NCBI RefSeq assembly: GCF_014203395.1
Contig: NZ_JACHIW010000001.1
Span: forward strand, 3,765,501 to 3,829,500
Direction of reading: 5' to 3'
Source: Saccharopolyspora phatthalungensis
Lineage (GTDB): Bacteria > Actinomycetota > Actinomycetes > Mycobacteriales > Pseudonocardiaceae
Length of the DNA: 64,000 nt
Below are positions 35,018-43,281 of this stretch, piece by piece. The first letter of the stretch is position 1, and every line of letters begins with the position of its first letter. The notes beneath the pieces are model-generated. The model saw nothing but the letters and a program-made list of their open reading frames with translations, did not search any database and was not told the DNA's origin. The translations under genes and the position numbers were made by a program.

Positions 35018-35839
35018 TCATCCGTGCTCGCCGCGGACCACCGCCACCGGGCACGGGGCGTGCTGAATCACCCCGGCCGCCACCGAGCCCAGCAACCCGC
35101 TGAACTCACCTCGGCCGTGATGTCCGACGACCAGCAGACGCGCCTGGTCGGCGGCGGCAGCGAGCTCGGCCACCGGGTGCCCGCGTTGTACGACCTTGTG
35201 GACCTGCACATCCGGGTAGCGTTCTGACCAGCCGGAGAGCTGTTCGGCTAGGCCGCGTTGCGCTTCCTCCCGCAGCTCAGTCATCTCTTCGGCGAGTGTC
35301 GGTACGCTCGGGGCGTAGCCGACGTCTCGCCACACCCGCATCGCCACGAGCTCGGCTTCGTAGCGGGCTGCGGCGTCGAACGCGTACCGCAGTGCGGCGC
35401 GGCTGTAGGGGGAGTTGTCCAATCCGACGACGACCGGCCCGCCCGATGTTGCTGTGCTTCGGACCACGACGATCGGGCAGTGCGCGTGCATGGCCACCTT
35501 GAAGCTGACCGATCCGATCAGGATCGCGCTCAGCGCGCTTTGGCCGCGCGACCCGACCACGACCAGCTGCGCACCGTCGGACTGGCGCACCAGCACGTCG
35601 GCCGGGTGGCCATGTTCGACCTCCGACGAGACCTCCAGACCCGTGTGCCCGGACTTGAGCTGGTCGACCACCGATCCGATGATTTCCCACGCCTCGTCAT
35701 CGCGCAGCGGATCCTCGGTCACCATCACGAACCGCAGTTGATGCGCCCGCCGCGCCTCAGCCTCACCAGCAGCCCACTTCGCCGCCGTGATGGAGTAGCT
35801 GGAGCCGTCCACTCCCACAACCACAGGGGTATCCGACAT
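35018..35839 (-). CDS. Universal stress protein, two UspA domains
   Basis: This 273-residue tandem USP begins MSDTPVVVGVDGSSYSITAA; an upstream in-frame ATG at 35854 is also possible. The first loop GSRGQSALSAILIGSVS is normal. The second, GHHGRGEFSGLLGSVA, is one residue shorter than in its paralogues, leaving eight rather than nine residues before the last glycine, which could weaken ATP binding. It is transcribed away from the FBP aldolase/phosphatase gene across a 159-bp divergent promoter region. Confidence 0.92.
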   Translation of the reverse strand: MSDTPVVVGVDGSSYSITAAKWAAGEAEARRAHQLRFVMVTEDPLRDDEAWEIIGSVVDQLKSGHTGLEVSSEVEHGHPADVLVRQSDGAQLVVVGSRGQSALSAILIGSVSFKVAMHAHCPIVVVRSTATSGGPVVVGLDNSPYSRAALRYAFDAAARYEAELVAMRVWRDVGYAPSVPTLAEEMTELREEAQRGLAEQLSGWSERYPDVQVHKVVQRGHPVAELAAAADQARLLVVGHHGRGEFSGLLGSVAAGVIQHAPCPVAVVRGEHG

Positions 35840-35912
35840 TCTGATCGCCCCCATACGAATCCTGGGCGCCGTGCCCGCCCGCGCGTGCAGCTTCCTGGGT
35901 ACCCCGGATGGT

Positions 35913-35933
35913 GACCGGGGCATAAGGCCGGTC
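35913..35933. promoter_or_regulatory. Inverted repeat in the USP / FBP aldolase-phosphatase promoter region
   Basis: GACCGG and CCGGTC are separated by nine bases. The centre (GGGGC-ATAA-GGCCG) weakly resembles a DosR half-site pair. It lies between the divergent starts at 35839 and 35999. Confidence 0.3.
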
Positions 35934-35998
35934 GACCCTAGTGACCGAAGGCGATGTGGCGGAGGGTGACCTCGGATTCGCGGGAGTGGGAGGACAGC

Positions 35999-37114
35999 AT
36001 GGTCACGTTGAGCATCATCAAGGCGGACACCGGCGGGTTCGTCGGCCATTCCGCGGTGCACCCGGAGATGATGAGTGCGGCGCAGGACGCGTTGAGCACG
36101 GCGGTGGGCGATCGTCTGTTGCTGGATGGGAAGGCTGCCAGTTGCGGCGACGACCTGTCGCTGATCATGATGCACGAGCACGGCCCCGATGCGGAGGAGG
36201 TGCACTCCTTCGCCTGGGACGTGTTCCTCCAAACCACGCAGATCGCCAAGCGTCTCGGTCTGTACGGCGCGGGTCAGGATCTGCTGTCGGATGCCTTTAG
36301 CGGGAATCTGCGCGGCATGGGACCGGGCTATGCGGAGCTGGAGTTCACCGAACGCCCGAGCGAGCCGGTGGTGTGCTTCCTGGCGGACAAGACCGAGCCC
36401 GGGGCGTGGAATCTGCCGCTGTACAAGATGTTCGCCGACCCGTTCAACACCGCTGGTCTGGTGATCGATGCGAAGATGCACGCCGGGTTCCGGTTCGAGG
36501 TCTACGACCTGTACGAGGAGAAGCGGATCTGGTTCGACTGCCCGAGCGAGCTCTACGAGATGCTGATGTTCATCGGTGCCCCGGCGAGGTACGTGATCCA
36601 CTCGGTGGAGTCCAAGACCCTGCAGGAGCAGGCGGTGGCGACTTCGACGCAGCGGTTGTCGCTGATCGCGGGCAAGTATGTCGGCAAGGACGATCCGGTG
36701 ATGATCGTGCGCTGCCAGTCCGGGCTACCCGCGCTGGGTGAGGTGCTGGAACCGTTCTCCTTCGCCTACACCGCGGGCGGGTGCATGCGCGGGTCGCACC
36801 ACGCGCCGATGATGCCGGTTAGCGTCGACGACGCGCATCCTGCTCGGTTCGACGGTCCGCCACGGGTGGTGGCTCTGGGGTTCCAGGTGCATGAGGGCAA
36901 GCTGATCGGGCCGCGGGATCTGTTCGACGACCCGTCGTTCGACCGGGCCCGGGCGCAGACCAACGAGGTGATGGACTACCTGCGCCGCCACGGACCATTC
37001 GAACCGCACCGGTTGCCGCTGGAAGACCTGGAGTACACCACCATGGCCGAGCTGGAGAAGCGCCTGGCCGACCGGTGGCAAGCGATGCCGGCGGCGGTGC
37101 CCGCACCACGCTGA
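35999..37114 (+). CDS. Bifunctional fructose-1,6-bisphosphate aldolase/phosphatase (archaeal type, class V)
   Basis: The protein has 371 residues. The enzyme condenses triose phosphates to fructose-1,6-bisphosphate and then dephosphorylates it, giving a one-way gluconeogenic step. Family blocks are intact: TLSIIKADTGGFVGHSAVHP, GDDLSLIMMHEHG, GAGQDLLSDAFSGNLRGMGP, FLADKTEPGAWNLPLYKMFA, NLIAGKYVGKDDP-like segment LSLIAGKYVGKDDPVMIVRC, and MRGSHHAPMMPVS. GGGAGGAC precedes the ATG at 35999. The family is best known from archaea and deep-branching thermophiles, so its presence in a dormancy island is notable; it may supply sugars during lipid-based survival. Confidence 0.9.
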   Translation: MVTLSIIKADTGGFVGHSAVHPEMMSAAQDALSTAVGDRLLLDGKAASCGDDLSLIMMHEHGPDAEEVHSFAWDVFLQTTQIAKRLGLYGAGQDLLSDAFSGNLRGMGPGYAELEFTERPSEPVVCFLADKTEPGAWNLPLYKMFADPFNTAGLVIDAKMHAGFRFEVYDLYEEKRIWFDCPSELYEMLMFIGAPARYVIHSVESKTLQEQAVATSTQRLSLIAGKYVGKDDPVMIVRCQSGLPALGEVLEPFSFAYTAGGCMRGSHHAPMMPVSVDDAHPARFDGPPRVVALGFQVHEGKLIGPRDLFDDPSFDRARAQTNEVMDYLRRHGPFEPHRLPLEDLEYTTMAELEKRLADRWQAMPAAVPAPR

Positions 37115-37148
37115 TCCACACGCAGCATGCACAGACAGCCTGTCCCGG

Positions 37149-37880
37149 ATGATGTGCTGCATCGGTGACGAGGTAACCGAGCCGCGAGGAGTTTCCGGGT
37201 GGGACCGCTGCTGCGGTACGACCGCCGGAGGCCATCGCGGGACGGAAACCGAATCCAGGCGTGGCCGGAGGGAATGGAAGTTCGGCGGCGGGTGCGCGAT
37301 TGCCCAGTGGACGCTGGTGCTGGTCGGGTTGGGCGTGCTTGGGTGGCAGGTGCCCGCGCGGGCGCACGAAGCAGATCGTCTCGGCCCCGAACTCGCTCAT
37401 CTCAGGTGGTGGTGGGTCGGCACGGCCGTCCTGTTGAACATCGGCGCCTTGGCGGTGTACGCCGAACTGCACCGGCACCTGTTGGCCGCAGATCGCGTTC
37501 GCCTTCCGACGCGGACGATTCAGGCCATCAACTTCGCCGAGAACGCGCTGTCGACCACGGTGCCAGCGGTGGGTAATGCGGCTGTTTTCGTGTACGCGAC
37601 GTACCAGCTGCGCAAACGCAACGTGGACGTTGCTCTAGCAGCGTGGTCGCTGGTGCTGGCCGGCACAGTCGCGACGATCATGTTGATGTTCGTCGGCCTT
37701 CTCGGCACCGGGTTGGCGGGGCAGCGCCGCCGCATCGCTCGCCGCGGTATTGCCGTCGGTTCCTGGGCGTGCTGGCATGTGGTGACCCGCCCGTCGGTGC
37801 TGTCCCGCTGTCTGCGGACACTGGCCTGGCCGGGACGGCGATTGCCGCGTTCTGCCGTACGTGCCGCCGCGCCTGGGACG
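37149..37880 (+). pseudogene. YbhN/UPF0104-like membrane protein, decayed
   Basis: Hydrophobic segments (WWWVGTAVLLNIGALAVYAE) and NFAENALSTTVPAVGNAAVF, then LAAWSLVLAGTVATIMLM, match the lysylphosphatidylglycerol-synthase-like membrane family. After about residue 185 the homologous sequence alternates between frames (VLACGDPPVG and GSWACWHVVTRPS), and the C-terminal half is missing where the integrase fragment begins. The gene appears truncated by the integration event. Confidence 0.6.
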
Positions 37881-37884
37881 GGCA

Positions 37885-38214
37885 GGATCTCGTTCATCCT
37901 CATCGACCCGAACTCCTCCAGCAGGTATTTCCGGGTGATCTGTTGGTAGCTCCGGCGCGTGTTGAGTTCCATGACGTTTTTGGACAGCCAGACTCGGTGA
38001 CGTAGCGAGCGAAGCGCTGGCGCCCAGTTGCGAGGTTGACGAACTTGCCGTCGGCGATCTGCGCTTCCGCGCATCGCCACGCACGCTCGGCATCGCACGT
38101 CCGGGTGAAGGTGCCCGCAGAGAGTTGCTGGCTGCGGAGGTCCCAGTAGTAGGCGGTGTAGTGCGTGTCGCTTTGACTGGTGTAGCGCAAACGTGTGGAC
38201 CCCATGACGATCAC
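37885..38214 (-). pseudogene. Phage-type integrase N-terminal fragment
   Basis: Leftward from 38214 the frame gives TRLRYTSQSDTHYTAYYWDL and AQIADGKFVNLATGRQRFAR. It continues in another frame as NVMELNTRRSYQQITRKYLL, then EEFGSMRMNEILP. This is the arm-binding and SAM-like region of an actinophage tyrosine integrase. The catalytic domain is absent. Confidence 0.65.
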
Positions 38215-38288
38215 TCATCCGGTCAACTTCGCTGGTGCAGCCGTGGCGGTACCGGTCGAGTGTGGGAAGCAACCGGGGCGCATCGTGA

Positions 38289-38315
38289 GGGCTGGACGCC
38301 CATGTCGTCCAGCCC
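38289..38315. terminator. Perfect 10-bp hairpin
   Basis: GGGCTGGACG and CGTCCAGCCC pair around a 7-base loop. It lies in the otherwise gene-free 38215-38527 stretch between the integrase fragment and the tRNA remnant. The direction is unclear. Confidence 0.5.
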
Positions 38316-38527
38316 TGGCTGGCTTCACATCGCGCGCGAGCCAGCGCCGCCCGTTCGATCAGGCCCGGTACTTTGGTCCCGGATGTACGCGGTGGGAGCG
38401 ACAACTTGGGAGGAAATTGGGAGGAGCCAACTGCGTTGAACTGCACTGAACCGCATCCAACGGTTCACAACGGAACCGCCCCGACCTGCCGGTTCTCCGT
38501 TTGCGCAGGTCAGGGCGGTTTTCGCTA

Positions 38528-38577
38528 CTACCTTGACACGGTAGAGGTCACTGGTTCAATCCCAGTATCGCGCACCA
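38528..38577 (+). tRNA. 3' half of tRNA-Val(GAC); probable attachment site
   Basis: The anticodon arm CTACC-TTGACAC-GGTAG (anticodon GAC), variable loop AGGTC, T arm ACTGG-TTCAATC-CCAGT, acceptor strand ATCGCGC, discriminator A and an encoded CCA are all present. Upstream sequence cannot form a D arm or the 5' acceptor strand, so the tRNA is incomplete. A tRNA 3' half beside an integrase gene is the usual mark of a site-specific integration end. Confidence 0.75.
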
Positions 38578-38615
38578 AAGTTTTGTGCAGGTCGGCGGCC
38601 CTGCTTCTCAGGTGG

Positions 38616-39625
38616 TCAGCTTGCTGCTGACTGATCATTCGGCGACGATTCGGCGATTTGATCTTGAGTATGTTCGCCGCTCGTCGTTTCAGTGGGTTCC
38701 CGGAGGCACGGGAACCGCAGCATCAGTTGGGCTCGCTCGGCGGCTGTCAGCGCGGCTACCGAGGCCGTCCAGCGGGCTTCAAGCGCTCCGAGCAAGTGGT
38801 TCGTCATCGCTGGGGTGATGTGGTCGTAGACCCGGGCGATGCCTTTCATCTTTTGTCCCAGTCGGGCGCGGCGGGCCACCTCCGGGACTCCGTCTTCGGT
38901 CATCCACGTGTTGTGGCTGTGCCGGCCTTCGTGGAACGTGAACCAGGACAGGATCGCCGGAACGTGATCGTCGGCACCGGGGGCGTCCGGATTGGTACCG
39001 TCCCAGACGGGGCGCCAGTGGCGCTGCCGGAAGTTCGACCGCCGCAGAGGATGTCCGTCCGGGGTGCTGAAGACGAACGGGTCGTTGTGGGAGTCCATCA
39101 GCGTCTCGTAGAGGACGGCGATGGACGGTGGCAGCGTCACCCACCTGGTTCCGGCGGGGGTTTTCGTGCGTCCTTTCTTCCTTGATCGTCGAGAATGTGG
39201 CGAACACTGACGACACCGTGGATTCGGCGTAATCGTCGTGCAGTTCGGAAACCCATTTCTCGATTTCCACGTAGCTGTTGAAGATCCCGATCAGTGGCCA
39301 CGACGCCCACTGTGGCAGCAGGTGAGTGTCCAGATGGGACTTGTACTTCGCCAGTGTCGACGGTTCCAGCCAGTGTCGACGGTTCCAGCCGGGGTCCGAT
39401 GGAGTCCAGCAGCACCGATGCGAAGTCTTCGAACGGGGTGTTGCCGTCGTGGGGATCGATCCACATGTTGCGGCGGATCAGGGCTTCTTGGTCCTCGCCC
39501 CAGTTCTTGGCTGACTTCTTCGACGTGAACCCCGATTCGCTGCCATACGTGCCGTCGGGGCGTTTGTACCGGGCGCGCCAGCCACCCTTGCCGTGGGGAT
39601 CTCGTTGGCCGTAGGCCATGACCAC
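38616..39625 (-). pseudogene. Tyrosine integrase pseudogene
   Basis: The N-terminus (GQRDPHGKGGWRARYKRPDG) starts at 39625. A 19-bp tandem duplication (39351-39369 and 39370-39388) shifts the frame, after which PLIGIFNSYVEIEKWVSELH continues in the new frame. Another break near 39170 precedes the catalytic end FTFHEGRHSHNTWMTEDGVP and ARVYDHITPAM with the final Tyr. The gene presumably mobilised the element integrated at the adjacent tRNA remnant and is no longer functional. Confidence 0.75.
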
Positions 39626-39640
39626 TTCCTTCCTTGCTCG

Positions 39641-39667
39641 TGAGGTTGCCCCTCAAGACCGGACACC
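39641..39667 (+). repeat. IS3-family terminal inverted repeat, left
   Basis: This 27-bp end, TGAGGTTGCCCCTCAAGACC plus GGACACC, matches the reverse complement of 44372-44398 at both edges. Confidence 0.7.
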
Positions 39668-39675
39668 GGGGTTTC

Positions 39676-39884
39676 ATGCCACGAGGGCGTGGTCTTGACG
39701 ATAGCTGAGGCGGGTTTCGTGCGGTGTTCGGTGGGCGAGTGTGGAATGTAGACGGTCGTGGTTGTAGTAGCCGAGGTAGGAGAAGACGTCCCGCCTGGCG
39801 TCGGTTCTCGAGGTCCATACGGTGGTGCCGATCTCGGCTTTGAGCGGTGGCGAAGAACGACTCTGCGACCGCGTTGTCGTAGCA
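39676..39884 (-). pseudogene. IS3 transposase OrfB, 3' part
   Basis: The segment encodes CYDNAVAESFFATA, then after a one-base shift AEIGTTVWTSRTDARRDVFS and LGYYNHDRLHSTLAHRTPHE. This is the end of the DDE integrase core with its catalytic Glu region. It continues the orfB that stops at 43288; the two are separated by the inserted element. Confidence 0.75.
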
Positions 39885-39898
39885 TTATCCGGCTAATG
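39885..39898 (+). repeat. Terminal inverted repeat of the Tn554-like element, left
   Basis: TTATCCGGCTAATG is the inverse of 43268-43281 with one mismatch. Confidence 0.6.
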
Positions 39899-39932
39899 AT
39901 CGTGGTTTCCGGTTGTTGGCCGGTTAACGCTT

Positions 39933-40232
39933 TCAGTCGTTTCGAGCTGTGAGGCGTCGGAGTTGTTCTTCGTGGCGGCGTACTCGGGTGGCGAGGGCGT
40001 CGAGGGCGGCGCGGAGGGTGGTGATCTCGTCGGTGAGGCTGGTGAGGGTGCCGCTGGTGGCGGATCGAGATCGGTGTTCCTCGATGACGGCGCGCAGGGT
40101 TGGGTTGCGGTAGAGGGTGGTGCGGCCCAGCCCGGTGTGGGCGGCGACGGCGGTGAAGGTGACGGCGTGGCCGTCGTGGTGGAGCTGGACGCAGGCGCGT
40201 TCGACGCGGCCCAGGGTGCTGGTGGTGGTCAT
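39933..40232 (-). CDS. TnpC-like (DUF6262) protein
   Basis: The protein has 99 residues. It has a helix-turn-helix-like start (VERACVQLHHDGHAVTFTAV, AAHTGLGRTTLYRNPTLRAV) and a coiled-coil C-terminus (LTDEITTLRAALDALATRVR). Such small proteins accompany the two recombinases in Tn554-type elements and influence orientation and efficiency of integration. The ATG overlaps the upstream stop (ATGA). Confidence 0.8.
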   Translation of the reverse strand: MTTTSTLGRVERACVQLHHDGHAVTFTAVAAHTGLGRTTLYRNPTLRAVIEEHRSRSATSGTLTSLTDEITTLRAALDALATRVRRHEEQLRRLTARND

Positions 40233-42133
40233 CCGGCTTGGGCCTCGTTGATCAGAATGTCGAGTCGGGCGATGAGTCGTTGGTGGCGTTGGGCTTCGGC
40301 GATCCAGCCTCGTTGTTCGGCGTCGCGGGCGAGTGCTTCGGCGTCGACGCGTTGGGCGGCCAGGATGGGCAGCGAGCTGGGTTCGGTGTGGAAGCTGGGG
40401 CAATGCTCGCAGATGTTGGCGTAGGCGCAGGCGCCTTGGGCGGGTGCGCGGAGGCAGAACCCGCCGGCCAGACGGGATTTGAGCAATGGGGTGTTCTTCC
40501 AGTCGGCTCCGCCGGTGATGTCGGCCAGTGGCAGGCTGATCGTGCCGGTGGTGGGGGTGCGGGCCTGTTGTTTGGCGAGGTCGAGGGCTCGTTCGTATTC
40601 GGCTCGGACGGTGGTGTCGAACAGCCGACCGTAGCGCAGGCTCATCTCGGCGGAGACGTGGCCAAGTAGCGCCATCAGTGCTTGGAGTGAGACGCCGGCG
40701 TTGACCAGGGCGGTGGCGTAGGTGTGGCGGAGCTGGTGCGGGGTGAGGTGGTCGAGTCCCGCGGACTGGGCGGCGCGGTCGAGTTCGTGACGGACCGCGC
40801 TTTGGGAGAGGCGTCGGCCGTGGTGGGTGAACAGGAACTGGGCCCGGCGCCGGTAGCGAGGGTGCGGCATCGGCCGTCCGTGGGAGCGGATGGCGGTGAT
40901 GTGGTCGATTAGGTCGAGGATGTCGTCATCGATGGGGATCATGCGCTCGGTCTCCAGTTTGCCGAGCGGGATTTTCAGCCAGCTGCCGTGGTCGGGGACT
41001 TCGTGGACGCAGTCGAGCTCGAGGTCGAGCAGTTCCCCGATCCGCAGTCCGCAGCTGCGTTGCAGTCGCAGGGCGGCTGCGGCGAGTTCGTTGCCGGGGT
41101 GTTCGGTCAGCACTGCGGTGAGTCGGCGGTCGACGTCGAGGGGCAGGTAGCGGGGCAGCGTGTGCGGGAGTTTGGGGACATCGTCGCGGAATATCAGCTT
41201 GCGGGGTGGCGCGTCGGGCCAGTCCCACTCGGTGATATCGGTCAGGAATCCCATCAGCGCGAGCACTCGCCGGGATCGGTCCGCGACGGTGATCGGCTGA
41301 TCGTTTTTCGGGTTGACCGCGTCGACCAGCGACCTCAGGTAGGGCTCGATGTGCTTGCGGCGATCCAGCTCGGCGATGGAGCCGAGTCCGGGATCGACCT
41401 CGGCCAGGAAGACCCCGAAGTGCTTGAGCCGGGTCGCGAAGGCCGACACCGTTTTGGGCTGACAGGTCGCCCGCTTGCGTTCCAGATAGGCGATCACCGT
41501 CTCGCGGATCGGCGGCCGCAGGTCGGCGAGCCGGTCGGCGAACGGGACCGGCCCGCCCGAGCGTGGCAGCTCATCGACGATTCCCAAGTAAAACAGCACC
41601 CGTTGGGCATTGCTGACCGACGCCAGATAGTGCCTGTGCCCCTTGCCAGTTCGCGTCTCCCGCTCCTGGCACGCAGCCCGGAACTCGTCCAGATCGGCCA
41701 CGGTGAGCAGATCCAGCGACCGTCCAGTCTGGATCAGCAGCCGGACCGGAACTTGGGAACCGGTGGCGAACCGGACCCGTTCGGTGAACCCGAGCTCGGC
41801 GGCCGCGGCCATGAACCGATCGAGATCCGGACCCAGCGGTGAATCCTTGACCTCCCTCCAGATGCTGGAAAGCTTGCGTTCCAGCAGATAGTCATAGCCC
41901 GGTTGCAGCACCCGATGCAGCATCAGGAACGTGATGATCGGCCGGGTCGAGCTTCCCGCCGACAAGCGGGTCTCCAAAGGCTGCACCGCCCACTGCCCGG
42001 GGTCTGGCCAGCGCTGGAAGAACACCCGAGCCGCCCCCGTGTAGGCGGTGTTTCCGCGTCCGGTCCGCCGCAGGTAGTCCAAGTAGGCGGCGTGCAGATC
42101 ATCACTGGGAGCGGATGCGATCGCGAGCGGCAT
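40229..42133 (-). CDS. TnpB-like tyrosine recombinase
   Basis: The protein has 634 residues. The catalytic domain in the C-terminal half has SCGLRIGELLDLELD (Arg I), HQLRHTYATALVNAG (H-x2-R) and LLGHVSAEMSLRYGRLFD (His and the Tyr nucleophile). A Cys-rich tail (FCLRAPAQGACAYANICEHC) is typical of the large recombinase of Tn554-like units. It overlaps the TnpA-like gene by 32 bp and the TnpC-like gene by 4 bp. Confidence 0.88.
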   Translation of the reverse strand: MPLAIASAPSDDLHAAYLDYLRRTGRGNTAYTGAARVFFQRWPDPGQWAVQPLETRLSAGSSTRPIITFLMLHRVLQPGYDYLLERKLSSIWREVKDSPLGPDLDRFMAAAAELGFTERVRFATGSQVPVRLLIQTGRSLDLLTVADLDEFRAACQERETRTGKGHRHYLASVSNAQRVLFYLGIVDELPRSGGPVPFADRLADLRPPIRETVIAYLERKRATCQPKTVSAFATRLKHFGVFLAEVDPGLGSIAELDRRKHIEPYLRSLVDAVNPKNDQPITVADRSRRVLALMGFLTDITEWDWPDAPPRKLIFRDDVPKLPHTLPRYLPLDVDRRLTAVLTEHPGNELAAAALRLQRSCGLRIGELLDLELDCVHEVPDHGSWLKIPLGKLETERMIPIDDDILDLIDHITAIRSHGRPMPHPRYRRRAQFLFTHHGRRLSQSAVRHELDRAAQSAGLDHLTPHQLRHTYATALVNAGVSLQALMALLGHVSAEMSLRYGRLFDTTVRAEYERALDLAKQQARTPTTGTISLPLADITGGADWKNTPLLKSRLAGGFCLRAPAQGACAYANICEHCPSFHTEPSSLPILAAQRVDAEALARDAEQRGWIAEAQRHQRLIARLDILINEAQAG

Positions 42134-43232
42134 CGAATTCTGCTTTCACATGCGCCGGAGCCAAATGGATGTAACGGGCGGTGGTGTCGACATGAGCGTG
42201 TCCGAGCAACGCTTGCATCACCGCGAGATCGACCCCCGCTTCGGCCAGGGCGGTGCCGAAGGTGTGTCGCAGCGCGTGAGGATGCCCGCCGACGACGCCG
42301 GTAAGCCCACGGTGATAGCGGAAGATCGTGCGCAACCCGGCCGCAGTCAACGGCTGGCCCCGGTTCGGCCCCTTGGCCACGAGAAACAGACGGGCGCTTG
42401 CGGATTCGGGCCGCTCGGCCAGCAAATACACCTGGATCACCGAAGCGACGTCGGCATCCAGCGGGACCCGGCGTTCCCGCTGGCCCTTACCGACCACCCG
42501 CAGCCATCGGCCGCCGATATCGGCGTCGACGACGTCCAGGCCCAGCACCTCGGCGGAACGCAGCCCGCAATACAGCATCAAGCCCGCGATCGCCCGGTCC
42601 CGCCACGCATGAAAACTCGCCAGAAGCTCCGCCGCATCCGACTGCGACAGCGCCGTGGGCAGACGACGAGGCTCCCGGAGCCGAAGCGACGAACGGGTTT
42701 TCGGCCGACGGACGGTGTGCGCGAGCATCCCGCTGCGCTCACCCGCTACCAGCCAGCGGGCCTCCTTGCCTCTGGGGACTGGGTTTTTCACGTCCGGATC
42801 CCGCATCGCGGCGAACGCGAACAAACCCGAGATCGCCGCCAACCGCCGATTGATCGTCGTGGGGGCATACTGATCCATCCGACGGCCCGACAACGTGACC
42901 ACGTTCGGCCCCGGCCTGCCCGCAACCGTAGCCTCCCGGCAGGCACGCAAGAACCGCAACAACACCTCCGTGGTCACCTCCGGCAACGGCTGCTCCTCAA
43001 CGACGAGCCACCGGCAGAACGCCAACAGGTCGTATCCATAGGCACGCACGGTCTTCGGTGAATAGTTCCGATCGGCCAAATACGCCAGGTACTCATCCAC
43101 CAACCCGAACCGCGACGCGGCCGGCCCGGCCAACGCCCAGCCACCGTCCCGTTCCTCAAGCCGAAGACCGGCCTCGATACCCATAAGGAACAGACGTACC
43201 AGCCATGAACGCAGCCAACCGGCAAGTACCAC
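42102..43232 (-). CDS. TnpA-like tyrosine recombinase
   Basis: The protein has 376 residues. A SAM-like N-terminal domain (FGLVDEYLAYLADRNYSPKT) precedes the catalytic domain with YCGLRSAEVLGLDVVD, HPHALRHTFGTALAEAG and LLGHAHVDTTARYIHL, so all active-site residues are present. It is the first gene of the unit. A later in-frame start near residue 17 (MGIEAGLRLEERDG) is also possible. Confidence 0.88.
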   Translation of the reverse strand: MVLAGWLRSWLVRLFLMGIEAGLRLEERDGGWALAGPAASRFGLVDEYLAYLADRNYSPKTVRAYGYDLLAFCRWLVVEEQPLPEVTTEVLLRFLRACREATVAGRPGPNVVTLSGRRMDQYAPTTINRRLAAISGLFAFAAMRDPDVKNPVPRGKEARWLVAGERSGMLAHTVRRPKTRSSLRLREPRRLPTALSQSDAAELLASFHAWRDRAIAGLMLYCGLRSAEVLGLDVVDADIGGRWLRVVGKGQRERRVPLDADVASVIQVYLLAERPESASARLFLVAKGPNRGQPLTAAGLRTIFRYHRGLTGVVGGHPHALRHTFGTALAEAGVDLAVMQALLGHAHVDTTARYIHLAPAHVKAEFDAARDRIRSQ

Positions 43233-43267
43233 TACCGCAGCGTGTCGCTGACCTGGACAAACACAAC

Positions 43268-43281
43268 CATTAGCCGGTTAA
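43268..43281 (+). repeat. Terminal inverted repeat of the Tn554-like element, right
   Basis: CATTAGCCGGTTAA pairs with the left end at 39885-39898. The following GAGGGA separates it from the resumed IS3 sequence. Confidence 0.6.

Noticed and set aside
38500..38577. A complete tRNA-Val gene
   Set aside because: The anticodon arm, T arm and 3' acceptor strand are perfect but the upstream 30 bases cannot form a D arm or the 5' acceptor strand.
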